Source: Holothuria scabra
Lineage: Eukaryota > Echinodermata > Holothuroidea > Aspidochirotida > Holothuriidae
Direction: 5' to 3'
Assembly (NCBI GenBank): GCA_037179385.1
Contig: CM074193.1
Span: 3,555,547-3,619,546 of the forward strand
DNA: 64,000 nucleotides
Shown: positions 12,330-24,791 of the stretch, in pieces
How the letters are laid out: each line of letters opens with the position of its first letter
Numbering within the stretch: position 1 is the first letter of the stretch
The notes under the pieces: model-generated
Database searches by the model: none
What the model saw: only the letters and a program-made list of their open reading frames with translations
Told to the model about the DNA's origin: nothing
Translations under genes and position numbers: made by a program

Positions 12330-12990
12330 GTGTGTGTGTCCAATTTTGTTTTCCTAATATCTAGAAAATGGCTGGGCCGATTTTCTTCAAACTTGGTGGG
12401 ATGGCACCTTAAGTGGAACAATTGCATTTTATCATTTTAATACACAACAGGAAATGAAGGTCAAAGGTTACAGGTCAAAGTTTAAATTTAGTGAAATCAC
12501 ATTTTCTGCTAAATTTCCAAAACAAAACGTTCTTCAGACACGAAACTTCACACATATGATGATTGCATCTAGACCTGCCAAAATATGTGGTTGCCATAGC
12601 AACAGAGGTCAAAGGTCAAGAGGTAGAGTGGAACAAAAAATTTTCAAGTGATAATTTGTTCGTAAAAGAACCTTTTTGTCTTTTAAACTCCTCCTAGTGG
12701 GTAGGTGGGTACCCCAGGGTGGGAACTTATATCTCCTAGACCCTCGGAAGTAAAGGTCAAAGGTCACATTTTGCAAAAGACACTTTTTTTACTATTTTGT
12801 ACTAAAACTTCAAACGAAAAACTTCATTTTACATGAAACTTCACAAGTACAATAGGGTAGACTAGTTCTACCAAAATATGTAGTTTTCATGGGAACCAAG
12901 GTCAAAGGTCACGTGACAGGGGATCAAATACTTTTTTGAACTCACTTTAGCTCTGAACGGAAGCATCCCACAAATCTGAAAGTTTAAGTG
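12330..12990. repeat. Repeat with four AGGTCA direct-repeat sites at about 148-bp spacing
   Basis: aggtcaaaggt(c/t)a occurs at 12458, 12606, 12754 and 12899. The surrounding text repeats at about 295 bp: accaaaatatgt.gtt and ca..gcaacagaggtc / gggaaccaaggtc. A weaker related copy lies at 15800-15870 (tatgtgtggtttccatggcaacc). The 12360s contain a dispersed-repeat phrase (aaaatggctgggccgatttt). No reading frame is supported. Confidence 0.65.
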
Positions 12991-15871
12991 TAATAGCCTA
13001 GGCCAGCCATCGGACAACGGGCGAGTTAATGAGCTGAAAACCAAATTTTCTTGTAGCCCCGCCCCCCAAAATTGAAGCAACTGATGACATTTCGCGAAAC
13101 TAATACTGGATGTATCCTTAGGTTTACGTTGATGAATAATGCAATAGAAGGCGTAACAAAGTACCAAAACATGGTAATTCGAATTTCGAAAGTCTTATTT
13201 TCCTAGAAAGACTTTGAACATTTTTCGATTGATCGTAGTAAGTGAAAAATCAGGTAACGAAATAAGGTAGACTTTTTCAAGGCTCAAAAAGTTGCTGCAT
13301 ATTTGCCGTGAACTTGACTTCGTTAAAAAATAAAAACAGATAAACTTGAAAAAATCAGTTAGAAAAGAGTCTTAGCTTCCTATTGGTATCAATTTTGCGA
13401 TTGGAAATGATCATGAAATGGTGTAATGGTGCCTAGAAGATTCACTTGAAATTCGATAGTTTTGCGTGTACATTTGCACAGGTTTGTATGGGACGTTAGT
13501 GGTGAGCCAGCAACGCACGTTGTAAGTATGCAATTTTATACATGCCAACCAATACAACACTGATTGAGTCATAACAATACATTATGTTCATCTGAGCTAC
13601 AGCTACACTGAGGCCCTCGTTATACTACTAGTTTTGTGAAATCCTTAGAACAGTTGTTCCAATGGTTATAAGGTGCATGGTCATTCTTTCTAGTTTTTTT
13701 AACAACGCGCCTATTTACACAGGAATTAATTGTCCAGTCCCAGTGCATGCAGTGCTATGTGTCAATGTGTGTTTGTTTGGTACAGTGCATTGCTAAATCT
13801 CTAGACTTTTCAGTAGTCTGGGGATAAACAGAGGACTGGATTAGTACCATTTTTCAGTTCATGTGCTGCTAGAATATTTCTTGTTAGTCTTGCTTTATGC
13901 GATATATTAAGGCAAGTCTTCCAGACATTTCGGCGATTTTCTCAAGTCATGATTTCTACCAATAAGTTGCATATGAAACTTAAAGATCTATAAGTACAAA
14001 ACCTAGGCTAAAGGCCATGTAATTGTTGGGTTTATTTCATACCATGATATAATGACTCACAATAATATTTTGTAGAAATCCGAACTTTATCTGTGGGCAA
14101 ATGTGAGAGTTACAACTAAAAAAAGTGTGCGCTTGAATTGCATATTTTTGTTTGTCATTCTGGACTGAGCATTGCACATTGCAACAGCCAGTCTGATGAA
14201 TTAAGTGGTATGTGGATTTGTGGGAAAGTGTTGCACACCCTTAGCTAGTTGCTGCCCAGTTCAGTCCTGTATAGGCCTAAAATTTTGAAGGGAACAGCTA
14301 GCAGCAATTAACATAACATAACAGGTTGAAGGGCAAAGGAGGGCCAAGGTCCCATAAGATGCCCTGAAGTCCAAACCCTATCAAAAGTCAAACCACCAAA
14401 CCTAAACAAACAGCCCCAAACAATCAGATTCTACCGGTCATGGAAGAACTTGTCAATGTTAACCTTAAAGCAGTCACTGTACTGCAGATGTTAACTACCC
14501 TGCTGGTACTTATCAGTAGAATAATTGCAGTAGCAGGATTACATGTTATACTGAGAAATAGGGGGTAGAGCCTGATATCCCAGCCTCAGTCAGTGAATTA
14601 AATATAGTTTTCTCATCAAATCCTAAGACAAAAATCCTAAGGCAAAGACTAATTTTTCATCGGGCATATTCAAGAAATAAAGTGCATCATTTGCTTCCAT
14701 TGATATGTTCCTCCAGGTTTATTTACTGAGATGTTAATTTCAATATAAAGATTCCAGTGTCAATTTGAAAAATCCTTCCCAAATGCTTATGCATGAAGTG
14801 ATCTTGCATTTAACAGGAAATCTAAGAGAGTCTAGTATTGCCCTTTTCCACACGAAGCACCCTACCACCACACTCAATACCCCCTCCCAAAATAAATAGG
14901 ATGAAGCATGCTAACTGGCCTGAGAGTTCTGCATCTCAGGGCCTAATTACTCCCTACTGAGTAAGATCAGTCAATGACACAGTTCTGCCAGTTGCTTACT
15001 AGAAATCATGCGAATATTTGCTGTTAGTTCATTATTTTGAACAAAGTCTGCAGTCCATGGAACCTTTACTAGCATGTTTACATTTTTGATGTACCCCTTG
15101 ATTGAAATAAAATCACATATCTTCTTTTAAATTTATATTTTATACAATGGATATTACGTAGCCAAGGGCCACCTTGAGTCGGTCATGAAACAAATGCAAT
15201 CCCCTCATTTGATTATTACGAAAATGACCGACTTATGGTACCGGTTGACTCAACGTACACTCGTGATATACTGTACGCATCGAATTATTTCGCACAATCA
15301 GTACGTGCAGTACAATGTAGGAGAGTGTGGAGGTTCTTGTTCACGAAGCCACTGGTCAACGAATCGCCCTGTATTTTCCGTGAACTTGACTTCGTTAAAG
15401 AATGGTTAAAAAAGCAGTTTATTTAAAATTGTAGATTAAGAAATTTTTCATCGAATATGCAAGTTTTTAAAATTGGAAATAGCGCGATTAAATAACAAAA
15501 ATCGAATTTTTCTGAACAGTTCAGATGCAGCTACGTAACTTTTCCAAAAATTGGCCAAAATGCACTTTGCAATGCTTGAAGTTACCTGTAATTGGCAAAA
15601 TTTGATTTTAGCATTTCTTATTAGTAAAATTCAACCATTGGTTTGCTTTGAAACAACCTAATAACTGATATATAAGCCCTCGAAAATGGCAAGTTTGATC
15701 TAATTACGTATTAATGAGCTATGACGTCATGAAACGCCATGCATACTCCCACAAGAAAAGAAAGGCTTTTTCGTACCGTTGTCTACTGGCTGAGGCATGA
15801 TAAGTTGTACCGATATGTGTGGTTTCCATGGCAACCAAGGACATAGTTCACGTTACCGATTGTCAAAGGTT
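12991..15871. other. Non-coding stretch, no gene seen
   Basis: The phrase cgtgaacttgacttcgttaa occurs at about 13308 and again near 15379, suggesting two copies of a dispersed repeat. The open frames at 15185-15426 overlap one copy and carry no known motif. Confidence 0.45.
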
Positions 15872-16765
15872 AAAGTGGGCATGACACGGCCACAAAAACT
15901 TTTGTGTATTGCAAGATTAGATACAGAATTTTACAAATATTATCTCACACCCCATTAAAAACCCGTACAATTCGGCATAAATGATATTCGAAGGAAAACT
16001 GCGTTCGAAATTCAATCTCGAAAAATGCCGCAAAGACTCACCTGACTTTTATGACGCCATTGGCGGCACAAACCCCGCCCTACGGCGCGCATCTAGATGT
16101 GGAACTAATGAAACGCTCGGTAAAGTTATCTTATCTTAGCAACCTCATGAAAACGATTACATCAACATACAGAGCGGAAGGCGCGGACCATGGTGGGGAT
16201 TCGGAGCAAATCATTGGCCAATATGTTCGCATGCATATGCGCGCGGGTAAAAATAGTTCTGTTTTTGTGCAAGAAAGACGCGGTTCGGGCGCTATAAAGA
16301 ACAGCTATGAACATGTATGGACAGACAACAACAAGCGCGTCCCCACTACGAGCACTACTTTACTGTATGCGCTGTTTGGTGAAGATGCTATTGCGAATAC
16401 CAAGCAGTACCCGTGCAATGCACAATTCACAATGTAGTCAGTGGCCACGCTCACCGGTGTTTGCACCGGTGTTTGCAATTATGTATGCGCTAACACGCGT
16501 TACCATGCACATGGTTCGATGATTGTGAGCTCTCTGGTAGAGGGTTGCTAACCGGGTCTCCAATGACGTCACCATTTTGAGACGCGTTCACATACGTTTT
16601 TTCGTTTTCGAATTTCAAATGGGATGAGCCTGGCCTGTAATTGAGAATTCAAAACGTCGTATTTCGGTATTTATGGACATCATTTAGTAGGGAAATCATT
16701 CACTTTATGTCAAGGTGAACCCAAACTTACCGAGAAACTTACTTTGGCCGTGTCATTACCACTTT
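15872..16765. mobile_element. Non-autonomous TIR element, about 894 bp
   Basis: The left end aaagtgggcatgacacggcc (15872) is mirrored at the right end (16745-16765, ggccgtgtcattaccacttt), differing at 2 of 20 positions. The interior is more GC-rich and CpG-rich than its surroundings and holds an unassigned 128-codon open frame (16051-16437), which I do not treat as a gene. Confidence 0.6.
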
Positions 16766-18539
16766 GTTTTGTAACTAGCCTATTTTTCATCAATTAATAT
16801 ATCCCTAAATAAGCTAGACTGAGCCTCAGGCCTAGGTTAGTACTTCGTAGTAGCAGTCTCGTCTTCACAACTCAAATTCTTTTTTCACTAATTTGTATGC
16901 TGTAGTGAGATTTTTAAGTTCCTCCTCGGACTTCACTTTGATAGCCCTTATATCTAGTGTTCTCATAAAGTCTATGCGGGCAGTTGTTTTCAATCCAAAG
17001 TTGCTGTAACTGTTAGGCCCAGTAGTATGAAAGTTAAAGTCTAACCTAGGGCTAGACTTCAAATCTGAAGCTGGTTAACGGTATGTAGGCTAGGGCTGGG
17101 GCTTAGGCATAGCTCTGAGACCTACGCCATTCATAATCTTGAGTTATAACCCAAGATATTAAAAAGTGGGTGACTAACATTAGGTTAGGCATAGGACCTA
17201 CTGTACCTATCTTACATATTAGTGTCCTTAAAACTTGGCGGTTCTGAAGCATCGCAAAAAAAAAAGAAAAAAAGAAAAAGGATGTGACAATTTCCTTGCC
17301 ACGGGCTAGGATTCGCCACAGGCCAGTACGCAGAAAAGGTTTCTGCGTCGGCGGGAAATCCTCTAACGCCACGCGTTCAACATGGCGCACACGCCCAGTT
17401 AATTGAGACGCACTTGATGTGCATATCAGCTCGACACACATGAAGTTTGCCGTCACGTCAAATGGATTACGCACTTGTCTAAAGCGTCCCCGAAAGCGTC
17501 TTACTTTTATAATCGTTGTCTCAATATCCGTATCTGTTTAGTGTAACAGCCAGGCTCGTTTTTTTCATAGTGTTGCAAGGGGATAACAGCATCTTTAAAA
17601 ATAAATTTGTTCCAAAAGCTTAGACAGGCCTACTGGATTAAAAGGGCAAGCGTTACAAAGATTGGGTAGCCTATTTCTCCAGTTCTTTTATAATCTGGTG
17701 TCAGAATTTAGATATCCAAATGATGTTTTTTGGAATAAGGGGTTCGCCTACAGTTCCAAGAACTTGATTGGTCGGTGCCGTATTCTTTCCCCTCGCTATC
17801 TCACGAAAAAAAAACTTCCGTCCCTTGGAACGAAAATTAATCGCTTCCCTTGGACTTCCAATAGGAATTTCAAAGGATTGTGGCATGGAGTTTTAGTATG
17901 GTTATTTTTGTCAATGACATTCTACTGCAGCATAAAAACAGCACAGATAAAACTTCTAGCACATAAATAGTTCAAGTTCTGTAACCAACTTGCGCACATG
18001 TTAGCGATGATATATGCAACTCCGTGGATTGCCCTCTTACTTTTTCTTCAAATGTGAAATTTACTACAAATAACTGCTTGGTTCACCTTGAACATATATT
18101 GCACTTACAATATATGATGAAAGATACTTGAAAAGAAATGTGGAGAAAATTGTGACATTTAGCTGTTGTTTCAAACTAAGTTTGAGAGGACGTCCCTTGA
18201 CCTTTAACCCATGTTCACTTTAAACCCTTAATAAAACTACTTATATAAATGGCACCTTCTTAATAGGATTCATTATTGTGCTTCGACGAACTTTATCCGG
18301 CTTCCCGGACAAAAAAAACATGTACAGAATTGACTCCAAATTTTTGATAAAGTGAGTAGGTGGACTTGGTAAAACCCGAAAGAGGTAAACTAGCTGAGAT
18401 CAGGGAGTTGCTAGAGCAAGAGTTGCTGCAGTCTCTAGCAACTCCCTCCTGAGATAAATGAAACGTTTTAACCAAAACAATTCTCCCAAGAGGAGTAAGG
18501 TCATGCTGTGTCTACAAGTGAAAATTTTGGAATGAAACT
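16766..18539. other. Non-coding stretch, no gene seen
   Basis: Contains an A-rich tract near 17256 and several short open frames with no motif. A C-run lies at about 18558. Confidence 0.45.
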
Positions 18540-20100
18540 AAGACAAAATATGTTATCACCCCCCCCCCCCTCTCTTGATGGTTATTCCCAAAACGGTGAT
18601 TGGACCAGTAGTCCAGTTGAACAAATAATTATCCATGAATTGGGGGTTTCGATCCTTTAATAGGCAGAAAGGACACACAATAGTCTCACCATAACTAACA
18701 TTAAACCCAGAGCTACGCTCAAAAAGCTGAAAATTCTACAAATTTCAGTCAAATTATTTTCACCACCTTCTAGGAAAAGAGTTGCATCATCTCCGTATTG
18801 AACCATGCGCAATTCATAATTATTCAGTCTTATATCTCTTATGTTGTGCTACTTATAATTGTATGGATGAAAATTTCAGTACGCAAAATAAAAATATGCG
18901 GACTATAAAGGGCCAACCTTGTCATACGCCTCTAGAAATTGGAAAATAATGAGATGAAAAACTTTTATTGCAAACACATGCAGATGAGTTAATGAACAAA
19001 GTACGTACCCAACATATAACATAATTGCAATTGAAAAAGCAAAAAGTTCTATATACTAAATCCCACTCTAATTTATCGAATGCCTTTTCAAAGTCATTAA
19101 ACACCATCACACTGAGAGTAGACTTGCATCATAATGATCGATTACATCTAAAATACAGCGAATGTTTTCGTCAATAAATCAACCTTTGATAAAACTTGTT
19201 CTATTTGGGTCAATTATTTTACTTATTTGTTTGATTCGTGAGGCTAATGCTTTTGAACAAATTTTATAGTCTACATTTAAAAGACTTATTGGACGAAATT
19301 TTTAAACAAAGTGAGATCTTTGTCCGGCTTTGGTTACAGAGTGATAATACTACGAGGCTGCTCGAAAGGATAAGTTACCCTAGGTGAAGGCAAAATTCAG
19401 AGAGTTTAGTACTAAAGTGCGAATACCTTGCCAAAAGAGTTTGTAGAACTCGGTCTTTAAGCCATCGATACCAGGGATTTTGATGTCATTGAAAGAGAAT
19501 AGGGAATATCTGCACTCTTCATTATTTAATACAGTGAACATTATAAAAAATGAGGGAAGCAGAACAACCGACACCATGATAGAGCTTCTCATAAAAACCA
19601 ATTATCTAGAATATCCGTATCCTTGAAAAACCTTGTCATTTCGTAAGCTTACGGATAACACTAAAGATTCAATACGATTTTCTTAATTAAGGATATTCTT
19701 AGTACTTTTTCCCCCTTTTCAACCCACCGAGCCCTGGAACGAACAATTATCCCTTGCAGTGTAAAATTATACAAACGATCAAGTTTTCTCCGAGCATCAT
19801 TTAATTTATCTAATTTTAAGGAGTCTGTAAGCTATAATAAGATCTTCCTACCCCCGATTTTCCTTTATTAAACCATTTTCACGCTTTTACGACCAGCAGC
19901 TTTCTCCTTGTTGTACGTAATGCTGAACTCCCGAATATTATATTTAACATATTCCCAAAGCTGGAATGGATTCATATCGTTGGTATCTTTAATGTTTCCC
20001 GTGATATCTTTTACTTTATTTGTGTACTCTGAATCAACCAATAAGAAAGTGGTCAGTTTCCAAAAGCCCGGGCCTCCTTTATTTGTGTAAATCTCTTACC
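18540..20100 (-). pseudogene. Degraded L1-like non-LTR retrotransposon fragment
   Basis: Read on the minus strand, pieces of an L1-clade ORF2 appear in order: GFWKL (near 20070), PFQLWEYVKYNIREFSI (about 19965-19915), RARWVEKGEK (about 19730-19700), GIDGLKTEFYKLFWQ (about 19490-19420), FEKAFDKLEWDLVY (about 19105-19050), QYGDDATL (18786-18797 encode YGDD, normally YADD), FNWTTGPITVLGI (about 18650-18600). Many frame breaks and stops show that it is dead. The last motif matches the L1-like copy at 49.9-52.1 kb, so the two belong to related families, this one older. Confidence 0.85.
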
Positions 20101-20160
20101 TTAAATTCTTAATGGAATAGTCAGACTGAATACTCGAAAACAATTACACTTTAAAACCAA

Positions 20161-20704
20161 GTTACCAGTTCGGGAGATAACCGCTTTCTAGAGAAAATGA
20201 GTGTTACCCCGATTGGGGGAAAATTTGCCAGTTTCAGCGGTATGAATGTTTATGAACACTTAGTGTCTACCTCTTTACAGTTGTCGAATTGTATAATATA
20301 TATGTGTATATTAAATTGTGAGGTAATAGTTTAGACATAAAAAACGAAATTACCATGGACCATGGTGTAAAAAATGGTGTACAAAACTTGCGACTGCGTG
20401 CAGTCTATTAATTAAGCTTAGGACAAAAAACGTAGCAAAACTTGCTCGATTTCTAAAAATCGGCACGGTGAACAACTAAAAATGACGAAGCTTTTTTATT
20501 CCCCTATCAATAGAGTTTTTTAAAATGCCCAAATTTCTCTTTCCTAAAATCGATAAAAATTGCAAGCCTGTTTTGAACGTTATCTCCGTTGAATTTGCGC
20601 GGTAGAATCGCAATGCATCGTGGGAGATATTTGTAAATGGCGCCTCCTATGACAAAATTGAAAATTGATTTCCCACGAAAGAGGTTATCTCCCGAACTGG
20701 TTAC
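20161..20704. mobile_element. MITE-like element, 544 bp
   Basis: The left end gttaccagttcgggagataa (20161) is mirrored by 20683-20704 with one mismatch. Similarity continues inward (ctttc..gagaaa against ctttcgtgggaaa). It abuts the dead L1-like copy. No coding capacity. Confidence 0.75.
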
Positions 20705-22359
20705 GAGAATGCCATCAGATAAAGAAAACATCCAGCCGGCATCTAATACCGGGGGTTATATTCGAAGTCCATGAGTAATCAGTTAAACCTTTCCTGGCAA
20801 ATCTCAATCGAGTCAAATGTAGACATTAAACTTTTAAACTCTTCCTTACCTTAAAATTGGTCATAGGTTTTCCCCCTGTTTTATTTAAGTTTAAATTAGA
20901 AACAAAATTAAATGACCCCTAAAATGACATAACTACTATTAAATTTCAGCAAATTGGAAAATAACAGGTGAAAAAAGTTTGGGTCATCAATGTTGGGTCA
21001 GTAAAAATTTCAAGAGTGTAAGTTTTATCAAAGACTTAAACTTTAGCAATAAGAAATCTCCCTGTATTTGAATGCGTGGATTTACAAACATTGACTTTTA
21101 AAAAGGGGATTGCAAAGAATAAAAACACCACGGCTTACCGATGAACGATGGCAAAAGATAGCTAGACCACCCCGTTCACTCTTCCAGAGAGAGACATCTC
21201 TTTCTAAGCCGTGGGTTTCTTGTAAAAAGTAGGCCTGTATGTAACCTGGGTGAGAATGCAGAAACGCAAACTTTTCTCCTTTTTATGGCCTGTCTAATTT
21301 TCCTGACATTATGAAAACAAATCTTCACACGATAAATTGGAGCAGGGAAATCCTACATACTCTATTGTAAAGGCAGAGAAAGTAACGCGGAACCCTGAAG
21401 GATGCATCCTCAAAATTTACCAAGTAGCACATTAGTACCGTAAGTAATATGAGCCTGACCCTGTTGGAACTATCCAGTGGTTCGTTTTGCACAATGATGA
21501 ATCCATTTCAGGTACGTTTGTATCTAAATGTGATTAATTTTCAAGCTTTTTCCAACTACTTTCTACATTTACGTGTATTTTTAACATTAGGAAATAATAC
21601 TCCACCAAAATAACGACAATTACCTCGTTCTGGCGTACACTGCCTGAAGGAACCCTTCATCTGACGTAGTTACTCTTGTTAAATGTGATGAGTGCATAAA
21701 CTAGATTATTAGATTATTTTGCTGTGTTTGTAACTTGACCAGACTTTACGTCTTCCTTAAGCAGGTTAGGTGAACAAGTGAAACAAGTTTTGCACGGTCC
21801 TGTGTGTAAGGCTCCAAAACGCCTTACTGCTGAGCAGACTCCGTTGCTCAACACTTCTGTGTTACACTGTTGATTCGCGCCAAGAACTAAAAAATACGGC
21901 ATGCTACGTAGGTACCTATACGTAACAGTACAAAGTCAATATAAATGGTTGCACACTACATATTTGGAAAATTCGTCACTATCGGTGCCATTTCGAGGTT
22001 GACGACGGAGAAAATTTGGAATTAATCGATCTCTCTTTACCTAACTTTTGGATTTTTCGGTATTAATACATTTGGTGGGTTTCTAACCATTTGAAACCGG
22101 CAAGCAAGAGAGTTTTAAGGTTTGCTTCATTCTGTATAACCATTTTGAAATGGTCGGGTGCGTCATTTAAGGCCCCACCATGCTATACACTGTACACGGA
22201 CCTGTACCTATTGCAGTTGATTGTACACTAATGCAAGTTGAACGTGTACGTGAAACCAATGCAAACCATAGAGTATTGATGATAAAGTAAAAAAGAAGGA
22301 AACAAAAATACAAACACAAAAATAAAGGCAAATGCAGCATGGAATTCTGAAAGCCTCGC
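20705..22359. other. Non-coding stretch, no gene seen
   Basis: AT-rich. I found no splice-bounded exon of the array type and no transposon ends. Confidence 0.4.
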
Positions 22360-23810
22360 ACTAAACGGGTTGAAAAGCTATCTCTCTGAAAGGTTACAAT
22401 TTACATCATTTAACAATGTTAAATAGAAATTTCAACCTATAAGATGTGGTGTACCGCAGCGCTCAATTCTTGGGCCTTTGCTCTTTATAATTTATATGAA
22501 TGATAATACTTTGGTTTCTTTGATTTGCTTATGAGACAAACATTTTCTTCACTGGGAATGACCCTTATCAACTTGAAAGCAGTGTTGTTAATGAACTAAT
22601 CCTCTTCTCTGAGTGGTTCATAGCAAATAAGCTGTCTCTTAATTTCAGTAACACTTTTATGGTATTTAATAATAATCATCATCATGTATCCAATATCTCC
22701 ATAAATGGGAAAAATCTTTATCCATCCAAAAGTGTTAAATTTCTCGGTGTCATTATTGACTGCAAGCATACCTGGCAGGAGCACATCAATTCTATTTCTT
22801 TAAAAATAGCCAGAGGAATCAGAGTAATCGGTAGATTAAGACATTTGTTGCCAAATGTATTCTCCGTACAATTTACCTTAATCTTGTGTATCCTCATCTA
22901 ATGTATTGTTGTACAGTTTGCTCATGTACAAAAACCTCCTACCTTCACAATCTGGTTCTTTTGCAAAAGAACGCTATTTTTCTTTATCCGGACCCCGTGA
23001 CGACACCAGCCAGTTGTTTAAGTCTCTTCATCTCTTTAAACTGTGCGATATGATCAAAATTAACATCGCTTCATTCACCTATCGTTTCATGCACAGCTTT
23101 TACCGAAATCATTTTCAGAATTCCTCACCAAAATTTCTTCAGTCTCCAACTATTTTACTCGCCAATCTCTTCTCCTGCATACTATTGTTACCCGTGCCTC
23201 ATCTTCACTTCACAGTTGGCCCTAGGCTACAAAGCTCTAAAACTGTGGAACTCGTTACCTGATTCATTAATCAGCGGGCCAAGTGAAATTTCTTTTCGAA
23301 GTGGTTTCACCCATACTACAGAGATTTGTACTAACTCTTCAGTAGTATTCATCACCATTTTATATGCAAGGTTTATTATAAGGATATAACTTCTTGGTTG
23401 TCTTATTGTACTGTTCAAGTGCATTCATTACATGTTTTGTCACTATGCGCATTTTGTTTGTGGAAAGCCTTGAGCTTTCATGGGTGGGAGAGGCACGGGT
23501 TGGTAAGGGTGGGGCTAATGAGGGTTAGTTCTGGTATTTCAATCTTAGTCATTATACTTTCTATTTAGTTCATTGAATTTTCCGTCCTTTTTCCCTCTTA
23601 TATGCTTTTACTTCATGCTTATTTGTGTTTGCAACACAGCTACTCCAGGAAACATGTTTTTGTTGTAATGAGGAGTAGACCTCTCGACAAGCCCCTAAGG
23701 GGCTTTTAGTTTTACTTCCGTCTGCTTCAGTGTTATACATGTATTCATTATTTTGTGTATCCGTACATTTTGATAATGTAGAAATAAATAAACGAATGAT
23801 AGATAGATGG
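22360..23810 (+). pseudogene. CR1/Jockey-like non-LTR retrotransposon fragment, 3' half
   Basis: Begins within the reverse transcriptase: LKSYLSERLQFTSFN, then GVPQRSILGPLLFIIYMND (from 22448), FSEWFIANKLSLNFSNT, VKFLGVIIDCKHTWQEHI (about 22736-22790), then the C-terminal KLWNSLPDSLI near 23240. Stops and frameshifts interrupt it, including loss of the catalytic YADD stretch between 22500 and 22560. The 3' end runs into aaataaataaacgaatgatag followed by GATA/GGAC repeats, as expected for a microsatellite-tailed element. 5'-truncated and inactive. Confidence 0.85.
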
Positions 23811-23868
23811 ACGGACGGACGGACGGACGGACGGACGGACGGACGGATGGATGGATGGATGGATGGAT
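23797..23868 (+). repeat. Compound microsatellite (GATA)n(GGAC)n(GGAT)n
   Basis: Uninterrupted 4-bp repeats directly after the LINE 3' end, so the array was probably seeded by the element's tail. Open frames across it on both strands are repeat artefacts. Confidence 0.95.
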
Positions 23869-23994
23869 ATATATGTTTCACTAATTCGGCACTTAGGAGG
23901 AAAGGAGGGGGGAATATAAGTTTCGCCTTAACGTTTCTACACATTTTTCTATAGGGATACTTGGACGGACAAGGGCGCCCTCCTAGTTTACAAA

Positions 23995-24236
23995 GAAGAT
24001 ACGATTACTTCAAAGTTGTAAAATTAACGGACACCTCGCTGTTAATACGAACGGATGGCTGGCCATTGAAATACCTTTGTTTATATGTTTAGACGTTAGG
24101 GCAAATTTTTTTTCTTATGTATTGTATTGTAATTTTTCCGCCCCATGTACAAGAATATATAACAAATTCCACTAAGGTGGGAATTAGCGTTGTATATATA
24201 TATATATACATACATATATATTTATATATATATCAG
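23995..24236 (+). repeat. Dispersed repeat ending in (TA)n, second copy at 59588
   Basis: acttcaaagttgt, acggacacct, acgaacggatggctggccat, agacgttagggc and aaggtgggaattagcgtt occur in the same order here and at 59588-59780. In both places a (TA)n tract follows immediately. Confidence 0.85.
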
Positions 24237-24590
24237 TCTCGGGATTCCATTTCAAATTTTCAGCAACACAGTGCCTTGCTCAAGAAAACAACACAAAATG
24301 ACAAGAAAACTCCAATACTCTCCACACAAGTGGACATAAAAAGCAAGGAAAAAAATAGGAAAATAGAAAATTACTAGATTGGAACTGAGCAAGGTGCCAC
24401 TTATATATATAGAAGCGTTGCACTGGACCAGGACGAGCAAGAAAACAAACAAGACAAGAAAGCTGACCGGCCGGCCAGTATAAGGAAACGAGAATGAACA
24501 ATACTCGTATTAGACAGCCCGCGAGGGCCGTCTCTTCGGCTTTCCGTTTTGGCTATCAAAGCCGCCACTGTTGTTGCCTTCTCGTTTTGT
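24237..24590. other. No recognisable feature
   Basis: Ordinary AT-rich DNA with short overlapping open frames on both strands and no motif. From about 24600 the sequence becomes the start of a micro-exon unit. Confidence 0.4.
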
Positions 24591-24779
24591 ATATATAACA
24601 TTGTAATTAGTCCCGTAATTTTGATACTTACCTTGTGTCTATATACATATGGAAAATAACATAAACAGTCCGTCGTATACCAACTCTTACTCATATGATT
24701 ACACAGATCAAACTCAACTGAAGGGATTTATTTTTCCTCCATTTTCACCTTTTCTCCTTTCGTATACCAACTCGAATAG

Positions 24780-24791
24780 CCATCGGATTTG
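24780..24791 (+). CDS. Micro-exon, 12 nt (AIGF)
   Basis: CCATCGGATTTG after a T/C-rich tract and ccaactcgaatag, followed by gtaagt. Phase 1-1 gives A-I-G-F. About 200 bp on either side is shared with the exon at 28572, so the two are duplicates. At 12 nt this is near the lower limit for exon definition and would need strong splicing support. Confidence 0.6.

Noticed and set aside
16051..16437. 128-codon plus-strand frame
   Set aside because: Lies inside a TIR element with high CpG. No motif, and the length is expected by chance at that composition.
17103..17474. 123-codon minus-strand frame
   Set aside because: Runs through an A-rich tract and has no recognisable domain.
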